Below are positions 24,147 through 36,043 of a stretch of 64,000 nucleotides of DNA, in pieces. This DNA is from Nematostella vectensis (lineage: Eukaryota; Cnidaria; Anthozoa; Actiniaria; Edwardsiidae), in assembly GCF_932526225.1 (NCBI RefSeq), contig NC_064041.1, positions 5,514,046 through 5,578,045 on the forward strand. Direction: 5' to 3'. The notes beneath the pieces were generated by a model. That model was given only the letters and a program-made list of their open reading frames with translations, had not been told where the DNA came from and made no database searches. The stretch's first letter is position 1. The number at the start of each line of letters is the position of its first letter. A program made the position numbers and the translations under genes.

Positions 24147-24670
24147 GTAGATAGACTTGACGGTCTGCGTTGGCGTGCTATAGACAAGGTATAAATCATC
24201 AAAAGGTTTAAAAGAGTAGTTGCGCTGCCGTTTTGACCGTTAGCCCTTCTAGTGCAAGAATGGCTTGCCAAATTCGTAGACCCGGGGAGGGGGTTCTGTC
24301 AACCTGATAGGGATGCTCGTCGTATTTTTTAGGGGTCAAAATCGGTCGTCATGTATTTTTAGGGGGTATCAAAGAAAAAGAAAATAGGCTTTTCTCTTAA
24401 AAACGGTATATTTTAGGGCTTCTGAGGTTTCTTTTTGTGTAGAATAGAACACAATGATCTGTGCATTTCTTATTCGATTTTTAAATTATTTTTTTTACCT
24501 TTTACAATCATCCACACCGCTAGAAATTTGTTGAAATTTAAAATAAATTTTACTCTACATCTATATCGTTCATAAATAGATAAACGGGTGTATCTTACAA
24601 AAATTAAGTAAAAAAAGTAATCATACCTACACAAAACCATATCAGAATTTCATATTTATTTCAAAATACA

Positions 24671-24731
24671 TACCCTGTGTACCAGAGGCTCGTTGTCGCC
24701 GCGAAGCTCGGAGCCTCTGGTACCCAGGGTA
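24671..24731. mobile_element. Tiny palindromic element (copy 1)
   Basis: A 61-bp imperfect palindrome: TACCCTG, CCAGAGGCTC, loop TTGTCGCCGCG, GAGCCTCTGG, CAGGGTA. A related copy lies at 31290-31372. Confidence 0.7.
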
Positions 24732-24820
24732 TAAAATACAATACTATTGTACAAGTTTCTACCGCCTTCCAAACTGTCAATTTACCACCAAATATCTCTG
24801 AATTTTGGACGTTTTCGCTT

Positions 24821-25413
24821 CTTTAAGCGGATGTTACTAAAACGGGGAACGGGGAGCGGGGAACAGGGAGCGGGGAACATGGAACGAGTGATCAGCGGTT
24901 ATCGACGAATCCAAGATGGCGTCTTTCTGTGCTGTCAAAAAAGCAACACCAAAACGTTTTCTTTCTATTCCGCTGAAGCATTTATGCATGATAACAAAAT
25001 ATAATAAAATATAATATAATATGAAATAAAAAAGATGTCGGTTCTGATAATTCTAACAGCCCACATTCCGGCACAAGACAATACGAAAGCAGACTCGGAA
25101 ACACTTGAAAACAAAAACGCAATAAATAAGTCAATAGAAACAATACAAAAACGCTGCGTTACAAATCCTTAATAATTTTCTGTTGGTCAATGCATTAAAC
25201 CATTTATTTTATAAAAAAAAGTGCAAAATAAAAAAATATTAGAAAAATGTATATACTTATACTTACTTCAAGAAGGCAAAAAATATATTAACAGAAATGG
25301 GTCAAGCATGTACTGAACAGAGCATACTTTCAAGTGTGTGGCTTACTGTTTAGGAATGAACCAGGTATAAATCCCTGTTCCCCGTTCCCCGTTTTAGTAA
25401 CATCCTTTTTAAG
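24821..25413. mobile_element. 590-bp inverted-repeat element
   Basis: The left arm CTTTAAGCGGATGTTACTAA plus AACGGGGAACGGGG (24821-24870) is the complement of the right arm (25374-25413, GTTTTAGTAACATCC). No coding capacity is seen inside. Confidence 0.75.
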
Positions 25414-25593
25414 CTCGCCATGTAGGCGACTGCGTTCACCTAGTTCACCCAGAATTCGTAACGGTTTTTAGCTGTGACCCCTTTGGTTCATACAGGATTG
25501 CGTAATGCGCTCCTTTTGACCTTCAAATTTTCTCCAAATATTCTTTCTTCAGAATATTCATTTCTTCTTATCATTCCAAAGTACGCATTCCAT

Positions 25594-26007
25594 TTAGATG
25601 GCGAGATATAGCGTTGCTTTTGGACAGTTTGACATAGGTATTTTTGGCAAATAACCACGTCGATTCCCACCATACGCATTTCCTAATATACTTCCGCCCG
25701 TTTCTCTCCATCCGGAAAAAGTACTTTGTCGGTACATAGAACAAGGAGTGACTCTCACTCTTGAAGAAGGCATGGATTTAAACGCAGGCGAATCCTTGTA
25801 CAACTCATTCACCAGTCTTTGTCTGTGCAGAGGGAGTTTCTTAGCAGGTTTCAAACAACCTTTCGGGTTAATTTCTTTGTCATTTCTTGAGATTTCGTTT
25901 TTCGCTTTGAGCTTGTATGGCGCGCTTAACCAGTCCCATCTTGACGGCAAGTAAAAGATCTCTTGTTTTGTACTAAAGCGAACTCTTTTCGTCGTTTTTT
26001 GAGACAT
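25594..26007 (-). CDS. Hypothetical basic protein with an RVxF-type motif
   Basis: A single open frame of 137 codons with an ATG start and balanced composition, unlike the neighbouring repeat-derived frames. It begins MSQKTTKRVRFSTKQEI, and KRVRFS fits the protein-phosphatase-1 docking pattern (basic, V, x, F). It also contains YLPSRWDWLS and the basic, Ser-rich stretch PSSRVRVTPCSMYRQ. I do not recognise the family. It may be one exon of a larger gene or a lineage-specific protein. There is no signal peptide and no membrane segment. The nearest gene is the GPCR 1.6 kb away on the same strand. Confidence 0.4.
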   Translation of the reverse strand: MSQKTTKRVRFSTKQEIFYLPSRWDWLSAPYKLKAKNEISRNDKEINPKGCLKPAKKLPLHRQRLVNELYKDSPAFKSMPSSRVRVTPCSMYRQSTFSGWRETGGSILGNAYGGNRRGYLPKIPMSNCPKATLYLAI

Positions 26008-27592
26008 AACTGTTCATTAAGGAAGCAAGAGTAACAAAGCTTGGACGGGTTGATCGTTGGGTAATCTGCAGTGCCCTGAAAATGTTCTGAAGGATTTTGA
26101 AACAATTTGGACCGCATGACATTGAAGTTATAAATCTTTAACTTCCTTCTTTTCATTATTTTCAAAAACACCGCAGGTATCTATAAGGATTCCTTGGAGA
26201 TTGTTGCTAAAACTATTGACGAAATAAGACGCACACACTACACAATGCAGACAATTGTGAAATTGCACCTCTATTTCGAAAATATATGTTTTGCCAATTT
26301 TATCTCAAGGTCCGGAAATGCAAGTTTCATAGGGCAAATTATAGATCTTCTTTTGAGTACGAGTTTAACTGTAACACACTTTTTTCTATTTTTATAATAT
26401 CTTTTGTCTGAGGGGAAAAAAAAAACGGCAAATAGGCTTTCAGGCTATTCATACACCTATCAAACAAAGTTGCTCTCGAGAATCCATGTGCCGTACCACG
26501 TAGTGGCTCATGGGTAATATGTATAAGCGGATAAATCCTGGTTTCTGAAAGCCATCGTAATTTTAACCTGCTCATAAACAAGAATGCCACATCTTTAAAA
26601 CCTGGATTTGTTATTGGTTAAATCGTTTGATACCCATGTATAAGTAATGCAGGCTATAAATTCCCCGAGCGCGACCTTATTTGAAATAGGTGTGAGCATT
26701 TACAAGTGTTCACATTGAACCAACTACATATGGTCACTACGTATTTGATCAATGCGACCACATACTGTTCTTATCTACTCTGTTACTTCACATTTTCCTA
26801 CACGTAATTTGCACAATCTGTAAAAAATCCATTGAAAGGCATATAGCATATTTAGTGAGAGGATAGACAATATCTACGATGGATAGGAAAAATCTACGAT
26901 AAATAAACATGTTTCCCGAAACCAGACAGCATAGGCAAAAGGTATTGTCGGGAAACTTGTGTCAACAAAATAATTGAGGTACCTCCGTGACAAAAGCAAT
27001 ATTTGTGATACCTTATCCCCAGGCCTCTTTAAGTTACCCGGCAACCTTTGTAATGACGTCACTATTGATTCAACTACGTCCGCCATTTTGAAATCAATTG
27101 AGAACTGACTTGGAGTAAACCGGGAAAGAGACTATATTAGGGAAAAGGGGCTCATCGTGTGTACAGCTAAGAGGAGGACATAAGGTGGGGCGAAAACCTC
27201 ACAGAAAAACGCCGAAAACCGAAAACCGTAAAAAAAAATATCAAAAGGTATTATCCATTTATAGTTTTATAATTTTTATCATTCCATATATCATACATAT
27301 ATATTTAAATAATTTATAACTTTAGCTTAATAGTCCTAAAGTATATTATATCTTATAGTGTTATATTTTTTGTAGCACAAAACCATGTTTGTATGGAATG
27401 CTATTTATTAGCATTTATTTATAGTATTATCAAGGCTAAAAGAGAGCATATCTTCTTGGCGAGTAACATGACCTTTTACAATTGTTATTGGCTTCAGATT
27501 TGCATTCATAGATAGGCGGCTAGTCTTTCTTAGAGAGGGCTGACAGACTCTCTATAGTTATCTAAGGTGACCCATCAGTCATCGAGTACGTA
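26008..27592. other. No gene recognised between RVxF ORF and GPCR
   Basis: AT-rich, with no conserved exon. A minus-strand frame at 27086-26874 starts MADVVESIVTSLQRL and could be a first exon, but nothing supports it further. The 3' UTR of the GPCR probably extends into the upper part. Confidence 0.5.
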
Positions 27593-30500
27593 TCAAGTGC
27601 CGTCCATAGCAATATTCGTAAATGTCAGCCGTGTTAGCTTGACGTGTTTGTTGGATTCGCTACCTGCCAGCTCTACACCAGTCCAGTTTGAAAGCCCCAT
27701 AGAAGAATGACTCGTTGTCTCTGTATTTCTCCCTCTCCTATCACGTCCTCCAAGCCAAATACTAGTGAGAAGGCTGTACAGCTGTGCGCGGAATTTTGGA
27801 TGTCTAAACGCACACAGAAAGGGGTTAAGACACGAATTCATACTCAATAAGACCACAGGTAACCATGAAAATATGATAAAATGGACGCGTAGCTTATAGA
27901 AGTTATCTATTCCTAGTACTCTCATTAGGTCGGTGTAATGATACGCAAACACTATGCTTGCAGCCAAAGGAATGACGAAGAATAAAAAGTTTGTAGTGAT
28001 CATTATAGCAATATTTTTAGCCAAGGTCCCCTTTCTCTTGATTCCAGCGGTAGCGTTTGCGCTCTGAACTGTTTTGTAGATAGGCACGTAAAGAAATATA
28101 CTGATCATGTATACCAGCGCTAGAAAAATCGCAACTGTTTGGGTAATGAGTGAGAGCTTTGAGAGGTCACCAAATGGAAGCATGCAAGTGTATTCCCCGT
28201 GGTAAATTAGGCTCTCGATCTTGAGAAGAGGTATCAGAGCGAAGGTAAGGCTTATCACCCAAAACAGAACGGACAATCTGATAGCGACTTTCTTCCGGAT
28301 TCGTCTATCTGGGTTCATGCACCATATTATTGAACAGAAGCGTTCCAGTGTTGCTACAAAGGATGTTGGAACTGCAGTCATCTGTGCTGCAGTGAAAAGT
28401 ATGCCCATAGAGTTGCAGTATTTATTAATAAAAGTATCTGTGCCTGGATAATGGTTGCTGTTTATGATGAGCTCGTAGACTGTATACCTCGCGATAAGTA
28501 TGGTGTAAATGCCGAATACCAGGTCGCACAGGGCTAAATTAGATATTAGAATGAATGAAGGGGTGTGCAACGCTTTTTTGACACAAATCGTTATGGCGAC
28601 GGTCAAATTTAGAGCTATAGCAACAATTCCGAGAATGTACTCTACATAGAATAGTTTTCTCGGAAGAGTATTCAAAGCGATGTCGTATGGGTTTACGTAA
28701 TCAGTCACATAACAAGTTTCGTCGTAACACAGGCACTGAGGAGAGAAGTCATTCTTTATGAAGAATAGACCAAGTCCGTACTCAATTTCATTGGAAAATT
28801 TGTAATCGTCGGTATTGAATTGGCACAACTGTCTGGTTTCATTGTCATCACTCTCTCTTATATGGCTCGTGCGAATCAGCGGACAATGTTTGCATCCAGG
28901 CCAGGTCACACCGATGATGTAGGAGAGCATGCGCATCTGAAGAATCCACTGACCAGGTGTCCAGTTCTCGTTCCCTGTGACGTAAATGACCTGTAAATTT
29001 CCGAGTTCGCTGTTGTTGTGACGGTTCCATTGAGTCAATGAGTTGAATGACAGATCCCTGAAAATGGACAATAGAATGTGTGATAAGTTGCATGAGGCGT
29101 GTCCAGAAAAAAAGAAAATGCAGGGTGGGGTAGTAATCCGCCACTGACGGAATTGCTTGAAAATGGCAAAGAATTGTCACACATTCTAAGACATTCCTCA
29201 GGAGCTCAGTGAGCTCCAGTGAATAGGTGGTTAGACCCAACTAGATCAAAACCTTTTATGTAAATACACATAAAAGTCAGACCTCAATTACCTTTACTAT
29301 TTAACCAGTTAAGTCGATCTGTCCAGTTGGTACTAACCCATTTCACATCTCTGCATATAAGAAGATTGGGGTCTGGACCCCTTGGACTCCCCCCCACCCC
29401 CCCCCCCCCCCCGGATTTGATTTCAGGTCCAGTTTGAAAATCCAATTTGCCTCCCTCATAGGCAACTCAGTGGTCATTAAAATAGAATTTGGGGCTTCTT
29501 ATGGGCTTCCTTTGTTTAGGTACTTTTGACGTCGAGGGATGGGTATATCCTCGCATTTTTCGTAGACAAGAAGACCAAACCTTTCTCGTGTCCAGTCAGT
29601 TCAGAATTTGGGGGCTTCTTTTTGGGCTTCCTTTGTTTTGGGTACTTTTGACTTCAAGGAATGGGTATTCCCTCGCTTTTTCGTACACAAGGAGCCCAAA
29701 CCTTTCTCGTGTCCAGTCAGTCCAGTCACTTATTAGCTGGAGAGACCCTTTGTTAAAAGGTTAGATGCCAGTATACTTACAAAATGTATAAGTTGTCTAG
29801 ACCTTTAAAGTCGCCATCTTCTATCGTGCTAATTTGGTTATGGGCCAGAGTCCTGCAAAGGGGAATATTTTATATCAATATCGCTAGACTTGTCAAGTGC
29901 TCTAGGGTTTCAATAGACTACGTCTACACAACAAATACATATCTCTTAAAGCCGTATTGTCACCAGTTTACTTTCGGAGGTCCGACTGAAACCTCGACCG
30001 TTAAAAGACAAAAGAATCTATCAGAATCCGAAATATTTAACAGGCCATCCGCTCTAAATTATCAATCACATCCTCAAAGAAACTTCCAATAGACACACTG
30101 CTTTCAATATTTTGAAATATTTTTCGCGTTTTCCGTTAAAAATCATCGGATATTGTTAGGTAATCGGCCGGAAGTAAACTAGTGACAATGCGGCTTTTTA
30201 AAAACATAATTTCGCTCTAAAAATACTAATGGTTGGTGAGTTGAAACGGCTAAGAAAATGCTTTTTAAGCTATGACCAATTTATGTCTTGACTACACCCC
30301 CCCCCCCCTTCCCCACAAACCACCTTTTACCTATTACACTTAATTTTCGCGACGTCAAAATGTCGCGATTTTGAGATGGCGATATTTCGCGACACTTTAT
30401 TTTCGTAAAAACCAGATCATTTTATTTACGCGATTTTTTTGATAATTAAAGTGACGCGAAAATTATGTGTAATAAGCTAAACCATTGGCTGTCAAAGAAC

Positions 30501-30794
30501 ATAGTCAACACAGAGTTGAATTATGTATGTTGTACGCTTTTCTGAAAAGAGGGCATAGTTTAGATAGTTATTCTTTTCAGTAAGAAGTACACCATGCAAC
30601 TTTAGCCTTCTGTTTTTTTATTTCCCTGTAAAAAGATCACTTATTGTTTTTAATGCTTTTTTGTTCTGTCTTCTAGTTAAAAAGAAACCATTTGGTTCTT
30701 TATAAAAAAAACTTACATAGAATTTATGTGTCGAGAGAAGTTCATCTTGAATAACCAGCTTGGGACTTTGGTCAAACTATTATTTGACAAGTCA
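27593..30794 (-). CDS. LRR-containing rhodopsin-family GPCR (relaxin-receptor/LGR-like), 5' end missing
   Basis: A G-protein-coupled receptor with leucine-rich repeats ahead of seven membrane segments. Supported exons: 30794-30717 and 29852-29781, each about one LRR (DLSNNSLTKVPSWLF; LAHNQISTIEDGDFKGLDNL), and 29057-27593, which carries the last LRR (DLSFNSLTQW), a Cys-containing hinge (CLCYDETCYVTDYVNPYD) and all seven helices. All three join in the same phase, as is usual for LRR exons. Receptor landmarks: NLALCDLVFGIYT in TM2, ERFCSIIWCMNP in place of ERY/DRY, and SCLNPFLCAFRHPKFR in TM7, where the usual NPxxY tyrosine is cysteine. The 488-codon last exon without introns fits RXFP/LGR receptors. 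Upstream LRRs, any LDLa module and the signal peptide were not located, so ligand class is inferred. Confidence 0.88.
29487..29728. repeat. Two-copy tandem repeat, about 120 bp, in GPCR intron
   Basis: Both copies contain TGGGCTTCCTTTGTTT, GGTACTTTTGAC, ATGGGTAT, CCAAACCTTTCTCGTGTCCA and GTCAGT in order. Confidence 0.85.
29946..30202. mobile_element. TTAA-type MITE, copy 1
   Basis: Terminal inverted repeats are AGCCGTATTGTCACCAGTTT and its complement ending AACTAGTGACAATGCGGCT. A TTAA precedes the left end, with a slightly shifted TTTTAA at the right. About 85-90% identical by eye to 46814-47067. No coding capacity. Confidence 0.85.
30333..30475. mobile_element. 140-bp MITE with CGCGAAAAT ends
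   Basis: ATTACACTTAATTTTCGCGA on the left and GACGCGAAAATTATGTGTAA on the right are inverted. Internal TCGCGA/CGCG words add further self-pairing. Confidence 0.75.
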
Positions 30795-31167
30795 CTGAAA
30801 TAAATAATAGAATTCAAGCAATTTATTAGCTCGGTTCTTCGAATCAGTAATGGACAGTAACAAAAGATCAATCAGAACTCCAGCCGCCAGCCCCTGGCCG
30901 CTCGTGCCGGAGTAACATCAAAACGAAAGTTTAAAAGATGCTTATATAAATATCCTGATTGAACCTTGAGGTTTCAATTTTCTGACGACCTGAAGGAAAC
31001 CAGCTGTGATTGGCAATTGCTATTTATACGATTACTCGCAATTGTTCCTCTATCTGCTACGCCTCGGGAAGTTACTGTTTAATTGCATTAAGCAATACCC
31101 TTGATACCCTTGATAGTTTAGCTGCGTGACACGGAAGTTTCAATTTTCTGACTTCCAGAAACTGTTA

Positions 31168-32830
31168 GGAAACCAGCTGTGTTTGGCAATTGCTATTTAC
31201 ACAAGTACTCGGGTATTGCTCAGCAATTAGCTTATATTTTGCTGGATACACGTATAGATAGGAACGGGTCTGGAAGGCACGCCGGGATCTACCCTCTGGT
31301 TCCAGAGTCTCGCCTTCTTGTTGTCGCCGCTTCGCGGCTTTAGTGAAACTTGGAGCCTCTGGAACGAGGGTAGCTCCCGGATCCATTTTTGATCCAAAAT
31401 AAGCAAGACAGAAGTCGAGGAGTTGCCTTCATCAAATTCGTAACGTTGTCATATCAAGACGGTGTTTGTCTGTCTTCCATCTACTTCTACATATTTCTGC
31501 AGAATCTGGCATTACATCCAGTTTCTCACTTTTTCGTTCCAGACTCAAAATAAAGAAATGAATTATGTTATTTAAGTTGCTCTCATCATATTTTGGGGGA
31601 TATATTTGCATATCCTATTTCACCTTTATTCATAATTCCAATTACCTTTAAAAAGAAACAGCAAAAAACAACTAAGTCAGGACATCGTCTGTTTTTAATG
31701 ACGATCAGTCGTATATGTTCTAACACCTTGAGTTCTCGCCCCTTCAATTAGACGCTAAGCCACTTTCCAAATCATCGATGGTACAGTTCTCATCTTCTTT
31801 TCCATTTATTGGATTATTCTGTTTCATTTACTGGATTATTGGCAAGATTGCGTGTTTTCCCTAGCAAGATCAAAACAGGTGTCCCAGGCTGAACGCTGTC
31901 AACAATTGCTGTGGGCTACTTCTAAAGCAAATCAAACGTACTTTTTTTTGTCTTTTTAGATAACAAAACAAACCTATGCGTGCGACAACTAAGGCATGCC
32001 TCTGATAGGTAAAAACTGATAGGTAGAAACTGTTGAGAAAACCAGCTGTGTTTGGCAATTGCTATTTACACAAATACTCGGGTATTGCTAAGCAATTAGC
32101 TTTTATTTTGTTGGGTAAACGTCGTATAGATAGAAACGGGTCTGGAAGGCACGCCGGGGTCCATTTTTGCTCCAAAATAAGCAAAACAGAAGCCGCGGAG
32201 ATGCCTTCACAATCTTCGTAACGTTGCCATATCAAGACGGTGTTTGTCTGTCTTCCATCTACTTCTACATATTTCTGCAGAATCTGGCATTGCATCCAGT
32301 TTCTCACTTTTTCGTCCCAGATTCAAAATAAACAAATAAATTATGTTATCAAAGTTGCTCTCGCCATTTTGGGGATAGATTTGCATATCCTATTTCACCT
32401 TTAATCATAATCTTCAATTATGCTACTTTTTTGAGCCTAAATATTGCTGCAGGTAGCCATGCAATCTCCCCTTTCCATGGTAATAATTCCAATTACCTTT
32501 AAAAAGAAACAGCAAGAAACAACTAATTTAGGGCATCGTCTGTTTTTAATCAGTCGTATCTGTTCTAACACCTTGAGTTCTCGCCCCTTCATTTAGACGC
32601 TAAGCCACTTTCCAAATCATCGATGGTACAGTTCTCATCTTCTTTTTCATTTATTGGATTATTCTGTTTCATTCACTGGATTATTGGCAAGATTGCGTGT
32701 TTTCCCTAGCAAGATCAAAACAGGTGTCCCAGGCTGAACGCTGTCAACAATTGCTGTGGACTACTTCTAAAGCCAATCAAACGTATCTTTTTTTTTTTTA
32801 GATAACAAAACAAACCTATGCGGGTGACAC
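31168..32830. repeat. Direct duplication of about 0.8 kb
   Basis: Copy 1 (31168-31987) and copy 2 (32038-32830) align almost throughout, from CCAGCTGTGTTTGGCAATTG to AACAAAACAAACCTATGCG. Copy 1 alone carries the 83-bp palindromic element. Copy 2 alone carries a 65-bp insert near 32417-32482. A partial third copy of the start lies near 31000-31030. Confidence 0.9.
31290..31372. mobile_element. Palindromic element (copy 2) with empty site next door
   Basis: TACCCTCTGG, TCCAGAGTCTC, loop TTGTTGTCGCCGC, GAGCCTCTGGA, GAGGGTA. Flanks CCGGGATC and CCCGGATC look like a duplicated target. The paralogous position in the second copy (near 32153) reads CGCCGGGGTCCATTT without the element. Confidence 0.8.
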
Positions 32831-35267
32831 ATTAACTAAGGCACGCCACAAATATTCGTGCTGTATTGGTTTAATTCCCAACTGAAAAATTAGTGATTAC
32901 TAATGTAATAGAGCATGTAGTAGAACAAAAGATACAAATTATATATGAAAGAAAACATCTGAGTTTGGCCTAAAATATTAAAGGCAGATTTTAACGTAGT
33001 CAAGGATGATTTTGAGGGCTACTTTCAGAAAGAAAAGATAAACTCGCCTGATTTATGTATTTGCTCTACTACCACCAGAGTTAGATCAGAATAAATGATG
33101 AGATTCATCCAGTTTAAAAAAAGACGTTATCCACAATATTGTGTAGCAAGTTTGATGTATCACAAATCACAAGAAATCGAATCACAAAATGTGGCTGTTG
33201 CTTAGACAATACAATAATCGCCGAGGGAATAAGAGAATATAAAATAAGAACCTATTACAAACTACCAAACTTACACAAATATTAAAAATGTAAATTTATA
33301 AAAAGGTGCCAAATAAAATATTGTATTGTATCATTACAATCACCTATTCGTTCCAAGCTAATCGCACCAATAAAACCTTAGCCTGAAAAAAAGAGATTGA
33401 GATGAAATCACAAAAAAATGTGATACAGGAGCAACTCAACACAAACGCATTTTGTATTGGTTGCCTCAACCGGGTACGGTTCACACGTATTGTTGTGTAC
33501 TTACAGTATTTGTATTCCTTGTGGGGGATTAAAATCCAACTGTTGGTTTTTTATGGAGCACCTCGCGCCATATCTTTCTTCTTCATCTTGGAAACATGAG
33601 CAAGAGCCGCAATGAAAAGGCGCAACGCCATGCACAACCAATAAAACAATGAATAAATGGATTCCTGCAGACGACATTCAGGCTTTCTGAAATAGAAAAG
33701 ATGTGTTAAGATCACTTAACTTACGTGTTGTTCAATTCCTTTTTCACACACACACACAAAAGAGTTTGGAAACTTGCCTGTTTTGTCTGGTAAACAAACC
33801 ACGAATAAAGCCAAGTTTTAAGTAAACTTCGTATTCAATTGGGCACTTTGTTATTTCTGTCAGTCAAATGAAAGTGAAAAACGAAAATAGCATATGATAA
33901 ATCTGCACCTATATGAAATTAGTAATTGAGAGATTTTGCTTAGAAAAGTGTAAACAATGTCATGCAAAACGTAACGCTGTCATCTATATTGACAAAGCTG
34001 CACTATTTAGTAAAAAAAAACTGGATATGATAAAAAAGACTGATTACCATTCGTATTTCATTTGTCCGTGCGGCATGGGACTGGGGCTAGCCAGTTCTGC
34101 ACAGAGCTTAGGCAGGCGACGCTCGCTCGCTTCCCCTCCGAGCGACGCCTGCCTAAAAACGCCTGCCGAGGGAGGCTACACAGAGCTTTGTACGTCCGAT
34201 CTTTTTCTTCTAGCGGACATAGAAAGCTCTGCGCAGGAGGGTTTGTAGACCGTCCTTTTAAGCCAAAAGATTATGCCAACCCGGAACAAATTCGCAAATA
34301 TCGGCAGATTAAAAATCGTACAAACATTGACTAATATTATCATTCTGAATTTCAATCGGCAATTTCGGAAGTCGGGGCAAATTTAGCGATGAAGATTTGC
34401 TTTGGCATCCATCTGGGATTCTATTGTTATTCACTAGCGCACTTAGTGTCTGCGGTTGCAAATTCTGCCATATTCATGTTTGGTAACTTAGCATCGTTTG
34501 CACTTTTTTTTATAATGGTCATATGTTATCATAAATTCCTCTCTGTACTGTTCCAAAAAAATAGATGAATAAAAGTCCAAGATGGGTAGTCGCCCTCTGA
34601 TTTTGGTAGAGAATATTACAATCACAGATTGTAATATTAGATTATTACTGAATTATTACAATTAGATTATTACTGAAGGAAAAGGGACTTGTGCAAATTT
34701 GTGTTCACACAGTAGTTTATTGGCCTATTAGGCAAGGAGTTGCCAAGCTAGAAAGAAAAGAATCTAGAAGACATATTGCGCGATGTATTAAAAAATAATA
34801 GTAGATTATGCTTGTCAAATATTTCATCGACTAAACAAATTGCGTTATAAAGTTCGTTTGTAATATTCTTTTTTCAATAGCTCATCATTTTTTCTTTCTT
34901 TTGCTTGGGAGGCTAACCTAAAAGAAAGAAATATATAGAAATAATTAGTATTGGATAAGTCCCCTTAAATGTCAAAGCGATACTCTATGGTGAGAAGTTG
35001 GCCGCTCTGAATACCAAGCTCGAGGTGCTTGACATAGTTCGCCAACATTTTCTTTTTCGTGGTCCACTGAGCAGTGTCAGTAGGCGCTTTCTGCACGGGG
35101 CTTTGCATCACAGAGATCAGAGATGTTGGCATTTATTTAACAAGCTCCCTATTTATACATTTACGCTACATTCATACACTAGTCACAAAGGGTTACCCTA
35201 ACATGGATACGTGCTGTGTGCAGTGCGATAACGCAAAAGATGTAGATGTGCTTCCTGCAGTGCGCAA

Positions 35268-35516
35268 GTCATAGAAGTAGTAGCCTTCAATGCAGGCGTT
35301 TATCCGGTGTTTATAGCGAAAAATTTTTTACATCAGACCTTGGTCGACACTTAGAAGAAGTTTTATTAAAGTCTATAAGAGGAATTCTGAGATATTGGCG
35401 TATCCGGCCTCGAGCGATTCGTAGCCGCCATCTTGGATTCATTTTTGCTCAAAATCCAAGATGGCGGCAATAAAAATACCGGGTAAGCGCCTGTATTGCA
35501 GGCTATAGAAGTAGAA
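35268..35516. mobile_element. 250-bp inverted-repeat element with nested palindrome
   Basis: The outer ends TAGCCTTCAATGCAGGCGTT and GCGCCTGTATTGCAGGCTAT are inverted. The centre has GCCGCCATCTTGGATT and AATCCAAGATGGCGGC, a second perfect palindrome. The outer ends resemble the element at 44508-44737. Confidence 0.8.
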
Positions 35517-35729
35517 AAAATAATAATAACTAAAAGTTAATGAACTCCTTAAAAGCTGTCGAAGGACAATGCCTCAATGGAAGAGAGAAGCAGAGTTACT
35601 GTTGTTTTAGATGTAAATACAATATTTGTTATTCTAACAGGCTCGTACACAAGAGATGCGCATGATGTACGACCCTCGGATCATTCCTTATTGAAGGATT
35701 GTCTAATACCATCCTTTTCCAAAGCAATT

Positions 35730-36007
35730 AAGCAGCTCCAAACCCAGGGGGGGGGGGGGGTGCGTTCGCCCCCACAACGGTCCATTTTCGGTTCCCAAAT
35801 AGACGTGCTATTTGTAGACAAAACTATAAAGCATAAGCTAGATCATTCTGGTATGTAGCCAAATCCGACAAAAGGCATAAAAATTGTGTTGTTGTTTTTA
35901 CGGGGGTGTTGATTTTCATCAGAGAACCCCCCTCCCGGAAAATTTAGGTCGACATCAGATTTCGTCTTCCCCCCCCCCCCCCAAGAAAAATCCTGGGTAC
36001 GGGCCTG
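35730..36007. mobile_element. MITE-like element, family 'TGGGTACGGGCC'
   Basis: It starts CAAACCCAGG followed by a G tract and GTGCGTTCGCCCC, and ends GAAAAATCCTGGGTACGGGC. Shared with 62648-62953 and, in part, with 641-665, 41310-41440 and 50570-50620. Confidence 0.65.
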
Positions 36008-36043
36008 TAAAGCTATTCATTTAGTCCTTCCCCGTGTCGTGCT

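Larger units (their letters stand above)
22361..25593. other. Gene-poor repeat region
   Basis: No conserved exon was recognised in this 3.2-kb stretch. It holds the tandem repeat near 23.1-23.35 kb, the inverted-repeat-bounded minisatellite near 24 kb, the small palindromic element at 24671 and the inverted-repeat element at 24821-25413. Open frames near 23.9-24.3 kb are repeat translations. Confidence 0.65.
30800..36043. other. 5.2-kb stretch without a recognised gene
   Basis: No conserved exons were found on either strand. Missing 5' exons of the GPCR (signal peptide, more LRRs) could lie here. The stretch contains a 0.8-kb direct duplication (31.2-32.8 kb), palindromic elements (31290; 34.1-34.2 kb; 35.27-35.51 kb) and an element at 35730-36007. 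The remainder (32.9-34.0 and 34.3-35.2 kb) shows nothing I can interpret. Confidence 0.55.

Noticed and set aside
23751-24271. Overlapping minus-strand ORFs with SGFRIPYLIF-type repeats
   Set aside because: Translations of the 31-bp minisatellite; no conserved domain.
26874-27086. ORF starting MADVVESIVTSLQRL as a possible first exon
   Set aside because: No downstream exon or homology could be linked to it; a GCCGCCATTTTG-type context is common in dispersed repeats here.
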